64,000 bases of DNA from Quillaja saponaria (lineage: Eukaryota; Streptophyta; Magnoliopsida; Fabales; Quillajaceae), in NCBI GenBank assembly GCA_029379385.1, contig CM055612.1, forward strand, positions 17,236,001 through 17,300,000, written 5' to 3'. The translations under genes and the position numbers were made by a program. Every line of letters begins with the position of its first letter. Position 1 is the stretch's first letter. Below the pieces are notes generated by a model, which saw only the letters and a list, made by a program, of their open reading frames with translations, ran no database searches and was not told the DNA's origin. This document shows positions 1-13,150 of the stretch, piece by piece.

Positions 1-111
1 AATAACATGAGTATAAAAGAAATTAAATCAATAAATAATGTTTAAGTATTGATGTGCACATAGTGGTGTTAAATAACATGAGTATAAAAGAAATTAAATC
101 AATAAATAATG
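1..111. repeat. Two-copy ~71-bp tandem repeat
   Basis: A ~40-base segment beginning AATAACATGAGTATAAAAG occurs at 1-40 and again at about 72-111, a period of 71 bases. It lies at the window edge and probably belongs to the subrepeat tail of long-LTR copy A4. Confidence 0.6.
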
Positions 112-991
112 TGATCATAGTAAATAAACATTTATTACATATATATGTACGTATAATAAGAACAAACATAAATCACAAATTTTATCCAATTGTTATAACT
201 CAATATCATAAATTCGAGTTTTAGATATAAGGTGCAATTTTTAGTTATAATATAGTAAACACATAAACAAATTTAAAAAAATAATAATTAAAACATATGT
301 ATATATACATAGATATTTATATATATAATTTACCTTTTTTTCATTTAACTTTCCTTTTTTGTCTTTTTCCTACTTAGTTCCATTTTATTTTCTTTCCTTT
401 CTCTTTCTCTTTGGACTTATTTCCTATTCTAGCTGCTTCTACATTTTTCTTTATCTTGGCTGAGTTCCTCTCCTCCATTACACCATTTTCTGCCCTTCAT
501 GGCTGGTTGTGAAACCTTCCCTTGTATTTCAGAAAACTTCTCCTCTTGGCAGCCACCCTTTTGTCCCTTACTTTTCTTGCTTATGCCATTGATGTGGGTG
601 TCTTGTGATGCTGTGTAAGCATCTTGTAGGCCATTCCTTGTTTTGGTTTTGCAGCTTTATTTTAAGTGTTTAATAGCTGAGTGAGTTGGTCTTCCAACCT
701 TGCTTTAAGTCTAGTGTCTTTGGGTTGTAGTGGGAGTAGTTGGAGCCAAGAACTTGGCATTGAGCAACTAAAACAGGGTGTTATAACCCTTATAACTTGA
801 TATCATAAAATCGAGTTTTAAGACACAATGTATAAATTTACATTATAAAAATAAACAAATTAATTAAATAACAGTATTGTTAAAGCATGTTTTAATTCGA
901 TATTTTAGTGTAACTTTAGTATACATTTTAAAAATGTTGTGTATTTGTAAATAAATAACAGTGTGACCAAGTCAATTCAAGTGAATGATTA

Positions 992-996
<5 letters not shown>

Positions 997-1025
<29 letters not shown>
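997..1025. repeat. (TA)n microsatellite
   Basis: About 14 TA dinucleotides without interruption, inside A2. Confidence 0.95.
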
Positions 1026-1027
<2 letters not shown>

Positions 1028-1428
1028 AGATTCAGTTTGCACCACAAGCAATTAAATAACTTGTTCCTATATACAAGTATACAAAATCAAGCTCAAATAT
1101 ACTCCACACGTTCTAATTTGTTACTATTGACCCTATATTATATTTAACTTTTGTCATGTGTCTTTATTCCTTAATTTTTTTTTTTAATTCTCCAGTTGGC
1201 TAGCTTTTCTCTGATTTTTTTCCTCCTCCATCGACCTCCCCTGTTCAAGACATTTCTATGTTCCTTTTTACTTGACTAAGTTTCCATTCTCCTCAATTGT
1301 TTTGCTCTTGCATTTCTTGGTTGGCAGTGAGTCCAGCCTTCCCTCTGACAGTTCAACCTTTTCCTTCCCTTCTTGTAACCATGTTTGTGGGTGTGGGTGA
1401 TGCTAAGGTAGCTAGTTTAGGTGACGGT

Positions 1429-3838
1429 GGTAACACCCTACCTTCCTTAATCATTTGCTTAATTTAATTAGTGCCTTAATTAAATTATAATTACTTACTA
1501 AAAAATTTCCATTTTCCTTCTTTAATTTTAGAACCAAATTACCTTTAATTCATTTTACTTTTATTTTGCCTACTAAAGGGAACATCCTAACTAGTTTCCT
1601 TAAACTTTCTTACTTAAATAGTTACCTTGAACATTACTTAACTAATTTATTACCTATGAGACTTAAACTTATATCTTTAATTAATTCTTTACTGATTCAT
1701 TGAATTAAGATTGATTTATAACTCTATATTCTTGATTCTCCTTTTAATACATCCTTAGTGAATTACTACTTGGCCGATTGGTCCTATATTCTTTACACAA
1801 TTCATCCGAATTGACATCCTACCATTTGTTTCATTTGTCCTTAGTTAATTTTCATCCTTACAAGTTGCATTAACCGAATTTAACACCTTTCCTAAAGGTA
1901 TGACGTAGACAAATTTGAACAAAAGGGTTTACAAAGTCATAGTATATCCATTTACTTACCTACATATTTACATACATGGTTTTGACCAAAGATGTAAGCT
2001 TCCTCCTAAGACACTAAGTCTAAGCTTACACAATAAAGGCCTTTACATGACCATTCTTCCACCTAAAGTCCAACGGATAAATACTTTCATGTTTTCTAAA
2101 CAAGATCCACTTACTTTTTTTCTCGTTATATAGACCACGTCTTCATCCTAGAGAAAACAATATGTATCCATGGCACTAATCAATCTGCATATCAAGATGA
2201 GGAAAAGTAAATCGAACCTTAACAAGCATTCATACATAAGCAACGAAGGATTCTTGATGACAGTTTCGGAAATATAGGAATATGCAATGCAAATTAATAT
2301 TTTTTCCTCATTTCCACTCCTTAGTAACCTTCTTAAATGGTTCATGCAAACCCAAGGTTGCCTTACAAGGACTTCGATGTAACATAAATACAAACCTCTT
2401 GTATACATGGCACTGCCTGTCGATAGTAGGATGTATACTATGGTTTGAGCATCCTTTAGTTAGGATATTTGGTGAGCTTTAGCCAACATGAACTCAAGAT
2501 AAGTTACTAGAATCATTGATCTTTTTCCTTATTTCCTTTAAACTTCCCAAAAAAGATTCATGCATGCTTTCATATGTAGGAATAATATAATAGTAACAAG
2601 AAAGAAACTTTCAAAGCAAAGATAAAAATAAATAAAGGAATGCATGAATACTTGCCTAGTGAACTTAGTTTTTATTTTCCTCTCTTTCTTTCCTTTACGC
2701 CTCCTCTTTCCTTTTCCCTTTTCCTTCTTGGTTTCCCTCTTCCTCCTAGCTTTTAGTTTTCCTTTTCTTTACCTAGCTCACGGTTCTCCTTTCCTTCCTC
2801 TTGATTTTCAGTTTACCCTTTCCTCCTTTAATTTCTCACTAAATCTCTCACTTTCTTTGATTTCTCACTTTTTCTCTCACTTGCACACTTTACCATGCCT
2901 ATGCATTTTCAGTCACCTCCCCTTTCATATTTATAGTGCACAGCCAAGGCTTGGATTTAGGAGGAAGTTTCGTTTCCTATTTGTCCTTCTCTAAATTAAC
3001 ATGTGTATTTTTCTTTCTTATACTTGTCCGTCACCTATTTCCTAGTTTGGATTCTTTCATCATTAATAAGCCATTTAGTTACCTTAAATCTCTACACATG
3101 TCATCTTTAATCATTTCATGTACACATTGTTTCCTTAAATCTCTACACATGTCATCTTTAATCATTCCATGTACACCTTATTTCCTTAAATCTCTATACA
3201 TAGTCACCATAATCAATTTATGTATACCTTGTTTCCTTAAATCTCTAGACATGTCCTACTTAATCATTTCTTAAACACCTTGTTTCCTTAATTCATTACG
3301 CATGTCCTACTTAATTATTTCATGGCCACCTAGTGTTTTCCTTACCTTCCACTTGTCTAGCCACCTTTCCATGTTAATTATTACTTGCCACCTTATGTCC
3401 TAACTTTCTTTCACATGCCCCCTTAATTATTACAACCTTTTCACTATTTTTCCTCCTTCTTACACCCAAGTCCCTTCATTAATTGCAAATTGTCACACTA
3501 ATTCTCCTGCTTACACATAATTCATCACATTTCCTTTTCTAGCAAGTAGCCTATATTTTATTATTTTATCTTCTTCCTCCAACGCCACCATGTAACATTT
3601 GTCCATCCTTCTTCCAATGCCTACACTTGTCCATATTTTCCTATTGATGCACATATATTTTCCCTTATATGTATGTATTTATACGTATGTATATACATAT
3701 TTTTATGTGTATTTTTATATACACATGTACTATTCCTTTTCATAAAATAATACATAACTAAATTTTAATTATATTTAACTCATAAGATAATTACTTATCC
3801 TATAATTAATTTAGGTATTAATTTTAGGGGATGTTACA
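1429..3838 (+). mobile_element. Family-B solo LTR copy B1
   Basis: It starts GGTAACACCC and ends GGGATGTTACA, imperfect terminal inverted repeats resembling the TGTAACACC...GGTGTTACA ends of many plant gypsy LTRs. Flanking pentamers are ACGGT (1424-1428) and ATGGT (3839-3843), one mismatch. The body shares extended similarity with B2: for example, 2150-2510 corresponds to about 11090-11430. Short ORFs at 2644-2994 and 2936-3274 are low-complexity or repeat-coded and are not genes. It is 2.41 kb, and no second LTR or protein domain is seen, so solo LTR is the best reading. Confidence 0.65.
3082..3335 (+). repeat. ~51-bp tandem repeat, five units, inside B1
   Basis: The motif CCTTAAATCTCTACACATG recurs with a ~51-bp period at about 3082, 3133, 3184, 3235 and 3286, with increasing divergence. 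Because 51 is divisible by three, it produces a spurious repetitive ORF at 2936-3274. Confidence 0.8.
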
Positions 3839-4279
3839 ATGGTAGCAGGGGTAGCCATGAGTTTCAGCCAAAGGAGCAACTACCTTCCTTGTTTTCTCCT
3901 TCCTTGCTGTGTTTAGCAACCTTGTGTGTTTAAGGTAAACCAAGCTACCTCTGGTAGCAACCTTATCTTGCCATTTTCTCTTCAATGTGAGGGATCTTAA
4001 ATAAGAGTTGTTGCAAGTTTTGAGTCTTCCTTTGGAGATGTGAACAGTGGTAGGAATAAAAGGGGAAGGCAGTAATCCCCCTTGTTTGATTCCTTGACAT
4101 TGCTTATGCTTTTCTTATTCAACCTTGAGTTTAGCCTAGTAAGGGTAAGAAATTCATAACAAATGTTTAATTAGTTTAAGAATTAGTTGTGTTGGATTAA
4201 AACTTGTGAATAAGAGTTATAAGAAAATGAGGTATATATGTTTTTGAGTAAGGGAAGTTTGTAAATTTGAATATGTGAG

Positions 4280-6559
4280 TGTCACACCTCTCACAGAGGC
4301 ATGATTAGCCGAATGATTAAATAACCAAACCTCTGTAACCTTGACTTTACCATAACTGAACACATATGAATCTCCATCAATTAATTTAAAACCAAGAAAA
4401 ACTTTGCTGAAACAAATTAAAAACATAGACTTGCTATTGCACACATATCATTTACTGAAAATTTTGGCAGAGATCCCCTGCAATGTGGAACATGCCTAAA
4501 AAATACAACCACATAATCCTATTTACAAACAACTAGGCCACTGTGCCTACAATATATATACACTAGGAAGCTCCACTCCAGCAGTATCATAAATAATAGC
4601 AAACAACTATATTATTACACAACACAAAATCAGATGCCCTACAGCTCTAGTATGACTGCAAACTTTCATCCTTGACTTCAAGTATGAGATTCTAAATATA
4701 CCTTGCCACCAAACACTCAGCAAACCTAATATTGATAATTTTTGTCCCCTGAGATCCTTTTACTAAAAAAAATATCAATAAAAGAATGATGAATCCTACG
4801 AACTTAGTGGTTGGAAAAACATACCTAAAGTGTACTAGCATCACTCAACACAAGTTTATAATATATAGTCAATTAATATCAACAGATCATAAATTTCAAA
4901 ATAATGAAAGTTACACTTAAGCAATTACAGAAAATATAAAACCTGATAGGCACAATTCAAATAGTACTCTGCACAATCCAATCAAGTTCCCCTTTCTTAA
5001 CCCTCTTAAATCCATAAACACCAAACCAGATAAAGAATTAGCACCAAGATCAAGGTCAATCAAGCTACTAAGTTCCCAAAGTAAGGCAAATATGGAAGAA
5101 GTTAGTCCAATATTTAAAGACGTTGACATTCCAAAGGATGAGATTTAGGGGCAATTAACTATGTGTAGTTACCAGGAAGTAGAACCTTCAAATTTATTTG
5201 CAAAACAATATTGGTTCTGTGCTCTCTCATTTTCCCCTTTCCCTAGTGGTACCCATTTTGCATTGAGAATTTTCATATTTTTTTTTTTGTAGGTGACTTT
5301 ATTACAACTACAAATTATAAGGATTGTTTCATCTAAAAAAAATAAGATAAGGGAACCAAACTTCTTGCTGGCTTAATCTCTAGAAAATATTTTTCTTTAA
5401 AATTGGATGAACTTCTGTCACTTCTTCATGTTCAACAATAGCACAATATAGTTGTTCATGAAAGACAATGCTATATAGCATCTTTGTTAACAAGGCCTTT
5501 TGATACAGAAGAGACAAATGCTTAAGGTTATATTAATAGATTTTTTATTTTTTTATTTCAATTTCTTCATTGAAGACCAGACAATATCATACTGGAGGCA
5601 TTTATTTACTTATTTATTCATTTATTTATTTATTTTTTCGTTCTGAAGGTCCACTTGTCATAATAGTACATTTGTTCAAATTAAATTAGATTGTGTATAA
5701 TTTGTGATATATGGTATAAGATGTCTTCTAGGAATTGATGCTAAATTTGAATCAAATGAAAATTTTGGTTATTGAAATTTTCTAATGAAATATGCATGGT
5801 ATACTTGAGCGGATGGCAAGTTTGCCTAATAAGTGTTCTCTTTTTCTTTTTTTGGCTTTGCCTTTGTCTCTTGACAACCATAACCTTCTCTTATTTCATA
5901 AAAATCATAAACACCTCAATTCTTCCTAACTAATAACATTTAAGTTATCCCTAATCAACTCTTACATAAAAATAGTGGTAGCTATATTCATTCATCTAAA
6001 GTTATAAACATAAGTTTCATAACAAGATAATCTGAAATTTGATCCAAAGTTCAGGAAACTCCTTATCTTAATGACAATCTTTGATTCTTCAAACTTCTAG
6101 TGATGTCAATTCTTCTCTCTCTATCTACTCTCTCTCTTTCTTTGAAGGAGATGGGAAATTAAAATTTTGATAAAACTAAAAAGACATTAAGAAAAAAAAT
6201 AATAATTTGAGAGAGAGATAGTTGAACAAGAAAAGAAGTGGACTATAACACTAGTTACTCTAACACAGCTAAGCCTCTATGGCTACCATAAGCTCCTTCT
6301 CTCTGTGCCATTCTGAAAATGAACAAGAAAAAAAATAAATTTGGCTCTTCTTTAAGCTTTCAAAATCCCATGACTCCTTAAAGCTAAATTTCCTTCTCTC
6401 ACAGCCAAGCAAGAGAAAACAAAGCAGTGGAGAAAAAACTAGAGCAATCAAGAAAAATAAAAAGGCAATGTCGACCAAAGAAAGAGGAAAAGAAAAGAAG
6501 AGAAAAGTCAAGGCTAATACTTTAGACTTGTGGGGAAGGTTTTCTTCTTGGTTTATATA

Positions 6560-6606
<47 letters not shown>

Positions 6607-7099
6607 TTTTTCTAGTTTACTTGATTCATACTTGTGTTTCACTTTTAAAAATTTACACAAAACAAAATCAAGCTTCAAGTCAACCAAGTTTTAGTTTCAT
6701 TGTACACATATGTAATTTATGTATATATATTTACAAGTATAATATTTATTTACTCCATTATAATCAAAATTTACAAGAAATGGTTTAAATTTCATGTTTT
6801 AATATCAGGTTATAACATATTCAATTGTAATGTTGTTTATTTAACTTGTTTATTTCATAACTAAAATTTACACATTAAGTCTAAAACTTGATTTTTACGA
6901 TATTAGGTTATAACATCTACCACTTTAATTTTCTTGGTCACTATTTGATTTATTTTACAACAACAAATTGTGACAACATTTTAAATGTACTCTCATGTAT
7001 CGGATTATAACATGTTTAATTATATTGTTATTTGTTATTTTATAACTAAAATCTACACCTTTTATTTAAAACTCAACTACACTATGTCGGGTTATAATA
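4280..7099 (+). mobile_element. Long LTR copy A1 (plus) nested in A2
   Basis: It starts TGTCACACCTC at 4280 and ends GGGTTATAATA at 7099. A perfect 5-bp target duplication GTGAG flanks it (4275-4279 and 7100-7104). Removing it rejoins A2 cleanly. The last ~300 bases carry about four copies of a ~95-bp subrepeat, each ending in a GGTTATAAC-like motif (about 6807, 6905, 7002 and 7089). No ORF encodes a recognisable protein; those at 4217-4444, 6269-6511 and 6468-6788 are low-complexity. Confidence 0.75.
6562..6604. repeat. (TA)n microsatellite
   Basis: About 21 uninterrupted TA dinucleotides within A1. Confidence 0.95.
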
Positions 7100-7729
7100 G
7101 TGAGTGTATTTGGTTATTTATATTATAAATGAACCCATATCTATGGATTATACTAATTATGTATATTAGGTGTTTGACAAAATGCTTACTAGAAACAAGA
7201 TGTTAATATATGTATAAAAAGTGAGCTTACATGAGTTTCATTAGTTACATGGTCAATTAAGAAAATGGAATTCAATTAGGTTAATGTTAACTAAAAAATT
7301 AGAATTCAATATATTGATGCTGTAGTTAAAAAGAGTTAAGTGAAATTGAATTAGGATCTTGAATAAAGAACAAGGAAAGGAGGAGTTAAAGGGTTTATTA
7401 GGAAGAGGAATATGGAAAATTGGTTGTGTTTATGTTGAAAATGCTTTTGATGAATTTGAGTAATGAATTTAACTCTTAAGCTAATGTTTGGACCTTGAAT
7501 GAAATGGATTTGATGAAGTTAGACTGATTTCTTAGTGTAATATATATTTATGTACGCACACACATTTATGTAGGTAATTTATGCACTCAAGGTGTTTGAT
7601 GATAAAATGTTTACAAGAAAAATAGTTATAACCTTATATGTAAAACTCAGTAAATTTAATTCTTGGTAGTTAGTTGTTATTGGAATTTGAATAAAAAGTT
7701 CCTAAACAAGAACAAAGAATGGTTGATTA

Positions 7730-7900
7730 ATGTCGTGAATTGAGAATTTGAAGAGAGTGGGTAGTGAGTATGAACAAAAGAGGGTTAGTTGTAGGTAAAG
7801 TGTTAGAAAATGACAGTTAATTTGATGAGAGTGGGTAGTGAGTATGAACAAAGGATGATTAGATGTGGGTAAAGTGTTGGAAAATGAGAGTTAAATGGTT
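7730..7900. repeat. Two-copy ~77-bp tandem repeat
   Basis: The segment GAGAGTGGGTAGTGAGTATG and its downstream sequence occur twice in direct orientation (about 7753 and 7828) within A2. It is a local duplication with no coding role. Confidence 0.65.
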
Positions 7901-9693
7901 TTTGAAGGGTGCAAGGAAGATTTAAAAAGTTAGAGGAATTCAGTATTTCGGGTGTCTTTGAGACTGAATTAAATTAAGAGTTCCAAAGAGAAAATTTAGC
8001 TTAGGGTCTTGAAATGATGTTTGAAAAATTTTGTAACCTGGATCCAAGTATATTTGTTGGTGGAGTTGTTGGATTGTGGCTAGGTCCATAAAGGATTGTT
8101 AGTGAGATTTAGTTAGTCCAAGAGATTTCATCAAGAGTTATGGTTGGAATTAGCTTAGAATCTCTAAACGAAAGTTGTTCCTAACATATTTTAGGATAAA
8201 TCTAGAGTGGTACAGTTCTTAATTCCTTGTTGTATGTATTTTGGAGATATTGGAATTCATAGTTGTGATTTTCGGGTCCTAACTATACTTGTTTTGAAGA
8301 AATTGATATTAGGGGGTCTTAAAGGATGAATTAGGAATAGAGTGTCAAAAATAAAATGTTCCTAAAATATTTAAAAACTAGACTAGAAAGTGTTGTAATT
8401 TAATTCCTAAGTATGAGAATTCTATTAGCATCGAAATCAAAGGTGGGCAACTAGGAGAATTAAGAAAGTTCAAGTCTGATTTTATGAGAAGTTTTAAATA
8501 AGAAAGATAGATAACTTCTTAAAGTTAATTTTGAAACTTGGTTTTGTTGAATTGGGCAAAGTATGTAGGTTAAAATCAAACATATATCTAAGGAGGGGTT
8601 ATGAAAATGCTTAAAACGTATAAACTTTAAATAAATACTTGAACTTAGTGACTCTAGATTTTCGTAATTAAAATGTTATAACTTATAATATTGATAAACT
8701 AAATAATATTTGAAAAATATAATTGCAACTTCGAAAAGTGTTATTGAATCAACAACAAGTGTGAACGCAAGAGTAAGTGCTAAATGAGATCGGTAAAAGG
8801 TGAGTGGTTAACAATTATCTTTTGGTAGCTAGATTATTATGTGCATTTGAATAAATATGATATATGAAAAATAGACATGTATAGTGTTTTAGTAAGTTAT
8901 TTGAATTATGTTAATGATTGAAATTGTTTGTAGTTGATAAGGGCCAGCAAAGTAAATTTTTCTCCAAAATGATTTTTATTTCCCATATTGAAATCAAGGT
9001 GCACCTAGAATATTTTGATTTGATATTCTGATATGAGATATTCTAATTCTGACAATTTTTTTAACATAATTGAGTGCTCAACTGTGGTGGAATGGATTAT
9101 GTACAGAGAATTAACCTGTTGTACAAGAGTATAAATGCTTGGTAAGGGGAGATATTGTTGTGCGGGCTGAGTTACTCGTTGCCCTTTGCTTGCTTTGAAT
9201 ACTGTGATTACTCTGATTGATTTGTCATCCTATTAATCATTTGAGTTGTGAATTTATGACGATTACAAATGTGTACTTGTATTTTGAATTAAGAACATTG
9301 TTACATGATATTATTTGACTATATATGTTATATACTTGTGTTGAGTAATGCTAGTGCTCTTTGTGCATGATTTTCTACTCACGGAGTCCGTAGGACTTAC
9401 CCATCTCATGTGGATTTTTTTTTAGTAACAAGAGTTTAGTATATGATGTCACTGAGCTCGTGACCTGCTGACAGAGTACGGTAAGGTATTTTCTAAGATC
9501 TCAGACTTGAAGTCAAGAATGAAAGTTTGCAGTCACACTAGAGCTGTAGTGTCTCTAATTTTGTATAATGTAATAGTCTAGTTATTTGCCTTGTTTAAGA
9601 TATGGACGAAGCAAAGTTCCTTGTTGTTGTTGTATAAAAATAGGAATATATGTGTTTGCATTTTGAGGCATATTCCATATTGCAGGGAACCTC

Positions 9694-12490
9694 TTTAACA
9701 CCTTACTTCCTTAAACCTAGACTTAATTTAATTAGTTTCTTAATTAAATAATAATTAACTATTAACCAAATTACCTTTATTTCTTTATTTCTTTTAGATA
9801 CCAAACTAATTAACCTTCATAAAATTCTTCCTTTTATTCTTCTGAAACCGATTACTTAAACTTAAATTATGAAAGTTCTTTTATTTCCTTTGAAGGATGA
9901 ATTGCTAAGCTTGATTAAGTATTAATTTATACCTTACTTACTTGTTACAATAAAACATATTTAATCAATTTCCTTAATCTTTCTTAAATGATTTCCTTAG
10001 ATATTATTATTTTTACCTACTACAAAGAAATACTTTAATTAATTTCCCTAACTAATTTAATACCTTCAAGACTTAACTTTTAATAACTTGTATTCCTAAT
10101 TAAATTTCCATTAATTATTTTAACTCAAATTGATTTATAACCTTGTAGCCTAATTGAATTATTAACCTTACATCTTTAATTCTTTATTAATCCATTATAC
10201 TAAAATCAGCTAGAAACTTATTAAGCGATAATTAATTAACAACCCTATGTCCTTAATTTAGCTGATTCCTTTTTAATTCATCTTTATTAAAATTACATGT
10301 CAAGTATCCTATAGAAGTTACTATTGGTTTTCCTTATCCAATTTTAGTTCATGGCCGAATGGTACTATGTTCCTTATTCAATTCCTTCTATTTTGTGTTT
10401 TATCATTTGTTTCATTTGTCCATAGTTAATTGTCATTCTTACCAATTGCCTTAACCAAATTCAATACCCTTCTTTCCTAAGGACATAGCTTGGCCGAAAT
10501 TGACATCTCTTCTCTCTTAGGAATTTTCCTTTTAGCCAAACGAAATACATGGATCTACAAAAGAGGCTCGGCCTCCTAGTTCATTTATTTACATATCTTA
10601 CATATTTACATAGGTCACAAACTATGTTTGGACCAAAATGGAGCTTTTACATGTATTTTACAAGACTCCTTTTAGACTCTAAGCCTAAGTCCAAACTAAT
10701 TACATAATTACATACTATGGCCATAACAAAATCTTTCCTTGTCCTCCTAAGGTCCAACAGTCACTATGTCAAAATTCCTTGGTCGTTTTCCACCTAGTAG
10801 GGTGGAATGACATACACGACCGTTAAAAGCCTATCTTCATCACCCTCCTCATACCAATACTCTTTTCTTTGTTTTTTTTTTTTCATTATTTATTTATTTA
10901 TTTACTAAGGGGAGAGGCCAAGGCCTGAACCCTGGACCTTGGGGAAGGGATTGGGGAGGGGGGGAATAACACTGGACCACTGAGTGTCCTGACCATACCA
11001 ATAATCTACAATTTTCCATCGCTCGGTCACGTACACGACTCCCTCTTCCAAAGATGAGAAAAATACAAAAGTATTTTAAATAATATAAACTTCCATGGAT
11101 GCTTAATCAACCTGCACATCAAGATTTAGGAAAGGTATGTCGAAGCTCAACAAGCATTCATATATAATCAACGAAGAATTCTTGATGGCAGTGTTAAAGA
11201 ATAGGAATATGATATGCAAAATTAATCATTTTTCCTCTTTTCCACTCCTTAGTAACCTTCTTGACCGATTCATGCAAGCCAGAGACATGCCTTACAGGGA
11301 CATTGGTATATCCATAGATACTAACCTCTCGTATCCATGGTATGACCTATCTATAGTAGGATCCATACTATGCTTTGAGCATCCTTTCATTGGAATACTT
11401 GGGAACTTTGGCTAACATGAATTCAAGACAAATTACTATAACAATTTATCCTTTTCCTCATTTCCTTTCAGTCCCAAAAGGAATTCATGCATGCTTTCAC
11501 ATATAGGAAGAGTATAAGAGTAACAAAGAGATAATCTTTCAAAGCAAAGATAAAATAAAACAAAGGAATGCATGAATACTTACCTAGTGCACTTAGATTT
11601 GTTTTCTTTCTTGTTTTTCCTTTATGCCTTCTCTTCCCTTTTTCCTTTTCCTTCTCAGTTTCTCCTCTTCTTCCTTGTTCTCGGTTTTCTTTTTTCTTCT
11701 CCTAGTCCATGGCTTCTCTCTTTTTCCTTCTTCTTCCTTTAGCTTACAGTTTTGGTTCTTTTCCTTTAGTTTACGGTTTTAGTCTTAGTTTGTGTATATA
11801 TGTTTGTCTTTTGATTTTTCCTCCGTTACGGTTTGCAAAAGAGCGTAATGTGTGAAATGTGTGTGTGGTTTATTTCAATTAAGGCAAATTAACCCTTTGC
11901 TTTTTCTTCATTAATTCCCTTAGTCATTTCTATTTTATACTATTTATTAGTTTTATTCCAAGCATGCATTAATCTTTATACATGGCAACTTTCTTCTAGT
12001 TTTCTCCTAGTTTCCTCACACTTAGATAGCCACCTATGCAACTCATTTCTCACATGTGTATTACTCCTCACCCTTTCATTAAATGCTAGCTTTCCACCTA
12101 TGTTTCTTCATTTATTGCATTCACACCCTCATTCCTTAGCCACCACAGTTTTGGCTAGCTTTTCCTCCTAGTTTGGTTTCTTCCTAGTTCCATCTTAACC
12201 ATTCCCTAGCTAACTAGTTCCATGTTTACATATTTCCATAATTGGCAATGTTGATGTCATCCTATGATGATTCTATATTTCAATCATAACTTAACTAACT
12301 AAATGATGATGTCATCAAGTAATATGATTATGTCATCATGATGTCATAGCATGATGTCATATTTTCCATATTTAAAATTCCATCTTAAAATTCCCTAAAT
12401 TAAATGCATAAAATGAATTCATGAAATATAGTCTAACACGCATACGTGCTTAGTCTAATTAAACTAGATTAGATTTCTAGGGCTATTACA
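9694..12490 (+). mobile_element. Family-B solo LTR copy B2
   Basis: It starts TTTAACACC at 9694 and ends GGGCTATTACA at 12490. The pentamer ACCTC is present on both sides (9689-9693 and 12491-12495). Deleting the element and one pentamer restores the family-A phrase AACCTCTGCCAAAA, which is found intact in other family-A copies, giving strong support for the boundaries. The body matches B1. The 92-codon ORF at 11137-11415 lies in the block shared with B1, where the homologous frame is broken, so it is not a gene. Confidence 0.8.
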
Positions 12491-13109
12491 ACCTCTGCCA
12501 AAATTTTTAGTGAATTGTCATATGTTTCAGTAAACAAACTTTTACAGTTAACTTTTGGTTTATCAAATTTCATTTTTAATCTTTGGTTTAGTCAAGAGTC
12601 ATATTTGTTTCCTTGTCGAAAGTCAGGGTTACGGAGGTTTGGTTATCCATTTCTTCGGCCAATCATGCCTCCATGAGAGGTGTGACACTGGGGCTATTAA
12701 TCATGCCCTGTTTTAAGCTCTTATGGCTGAATAATGGAAGGTAAATTCTTCACTCTTTGGGTCAGCTAGGGATTAGGGGGAAATTTATGACAGCAAGGGA
12801 TTGCCAAGTGAGCAGTAGGGAGGGATGGTAGTTCTACCTCCAAAATCCAATTATTACTTTTTTTTCATGATGATTTAAACCTTGATTTATTCTTGTTATT
12901 GAGAATTAAATTAAAACTTAGTTAGGTTGTAAATAAAGTCCAAAAATCAAGTAACTTAAATGATGATTATATGAGCTAGAAGAGTTTGAAATTTAATTGT
13001 ACTCACGGTGGAAATGTATAGTTCAAGTTCTTTATTAGCTTTAGGTAATTAGTTGAAGTTGAATTCAATAATTAGAATATGGTGATATAAGGGTTAATGA
13101 GATTATGTT

Positions 13110-13150
13110 GATTTTAGTGGGAGGTATATATATATATATACACACACATG
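13110..13150. repeat. (TA)n(CA)n compound microsatellite
   Basis: A short TA run followed by CA dinucleotides in A4; a similar TG/TA run is at about 13886-13916. Confidence 0.85.

Larger units (their letters stand above)
779..12687 (-). mobile_element. Long LTR copy A2 (minus) carrying three nested LTRs
   Basis: The left end is TGTTATAACCC at 779 and the right end TGTGACA at 12681-12687; these are the reverse-complemented family-A termini. Flanking pentamers are CAGGG (774-778) and CTGGG (12688-12692), a 5-bp target duplication with one mismatch. After removing B1, A1, B2 and their duplications, about 3.9 kb of A2 sequence remains (779-1428, 3844-4279, 7105-9693 and 12496-12687). It contains conserved family blocks, such as the segment around 12600-12680 that matches the starts of A1, A3, A5 and A6 in reverse complement. 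There is no coding capacity. It most likely represents a solo LTR that inserted into A4, a relative of the same family. Confidence 0.7.

Noticed and set aside
2644..3274. Two overlapping ORFs with hydrophobic translations
   Set aside because: They lie in a pyrimidine-rich, repeat-bearing part of LTR B1; the homologous part of B2 is not open.
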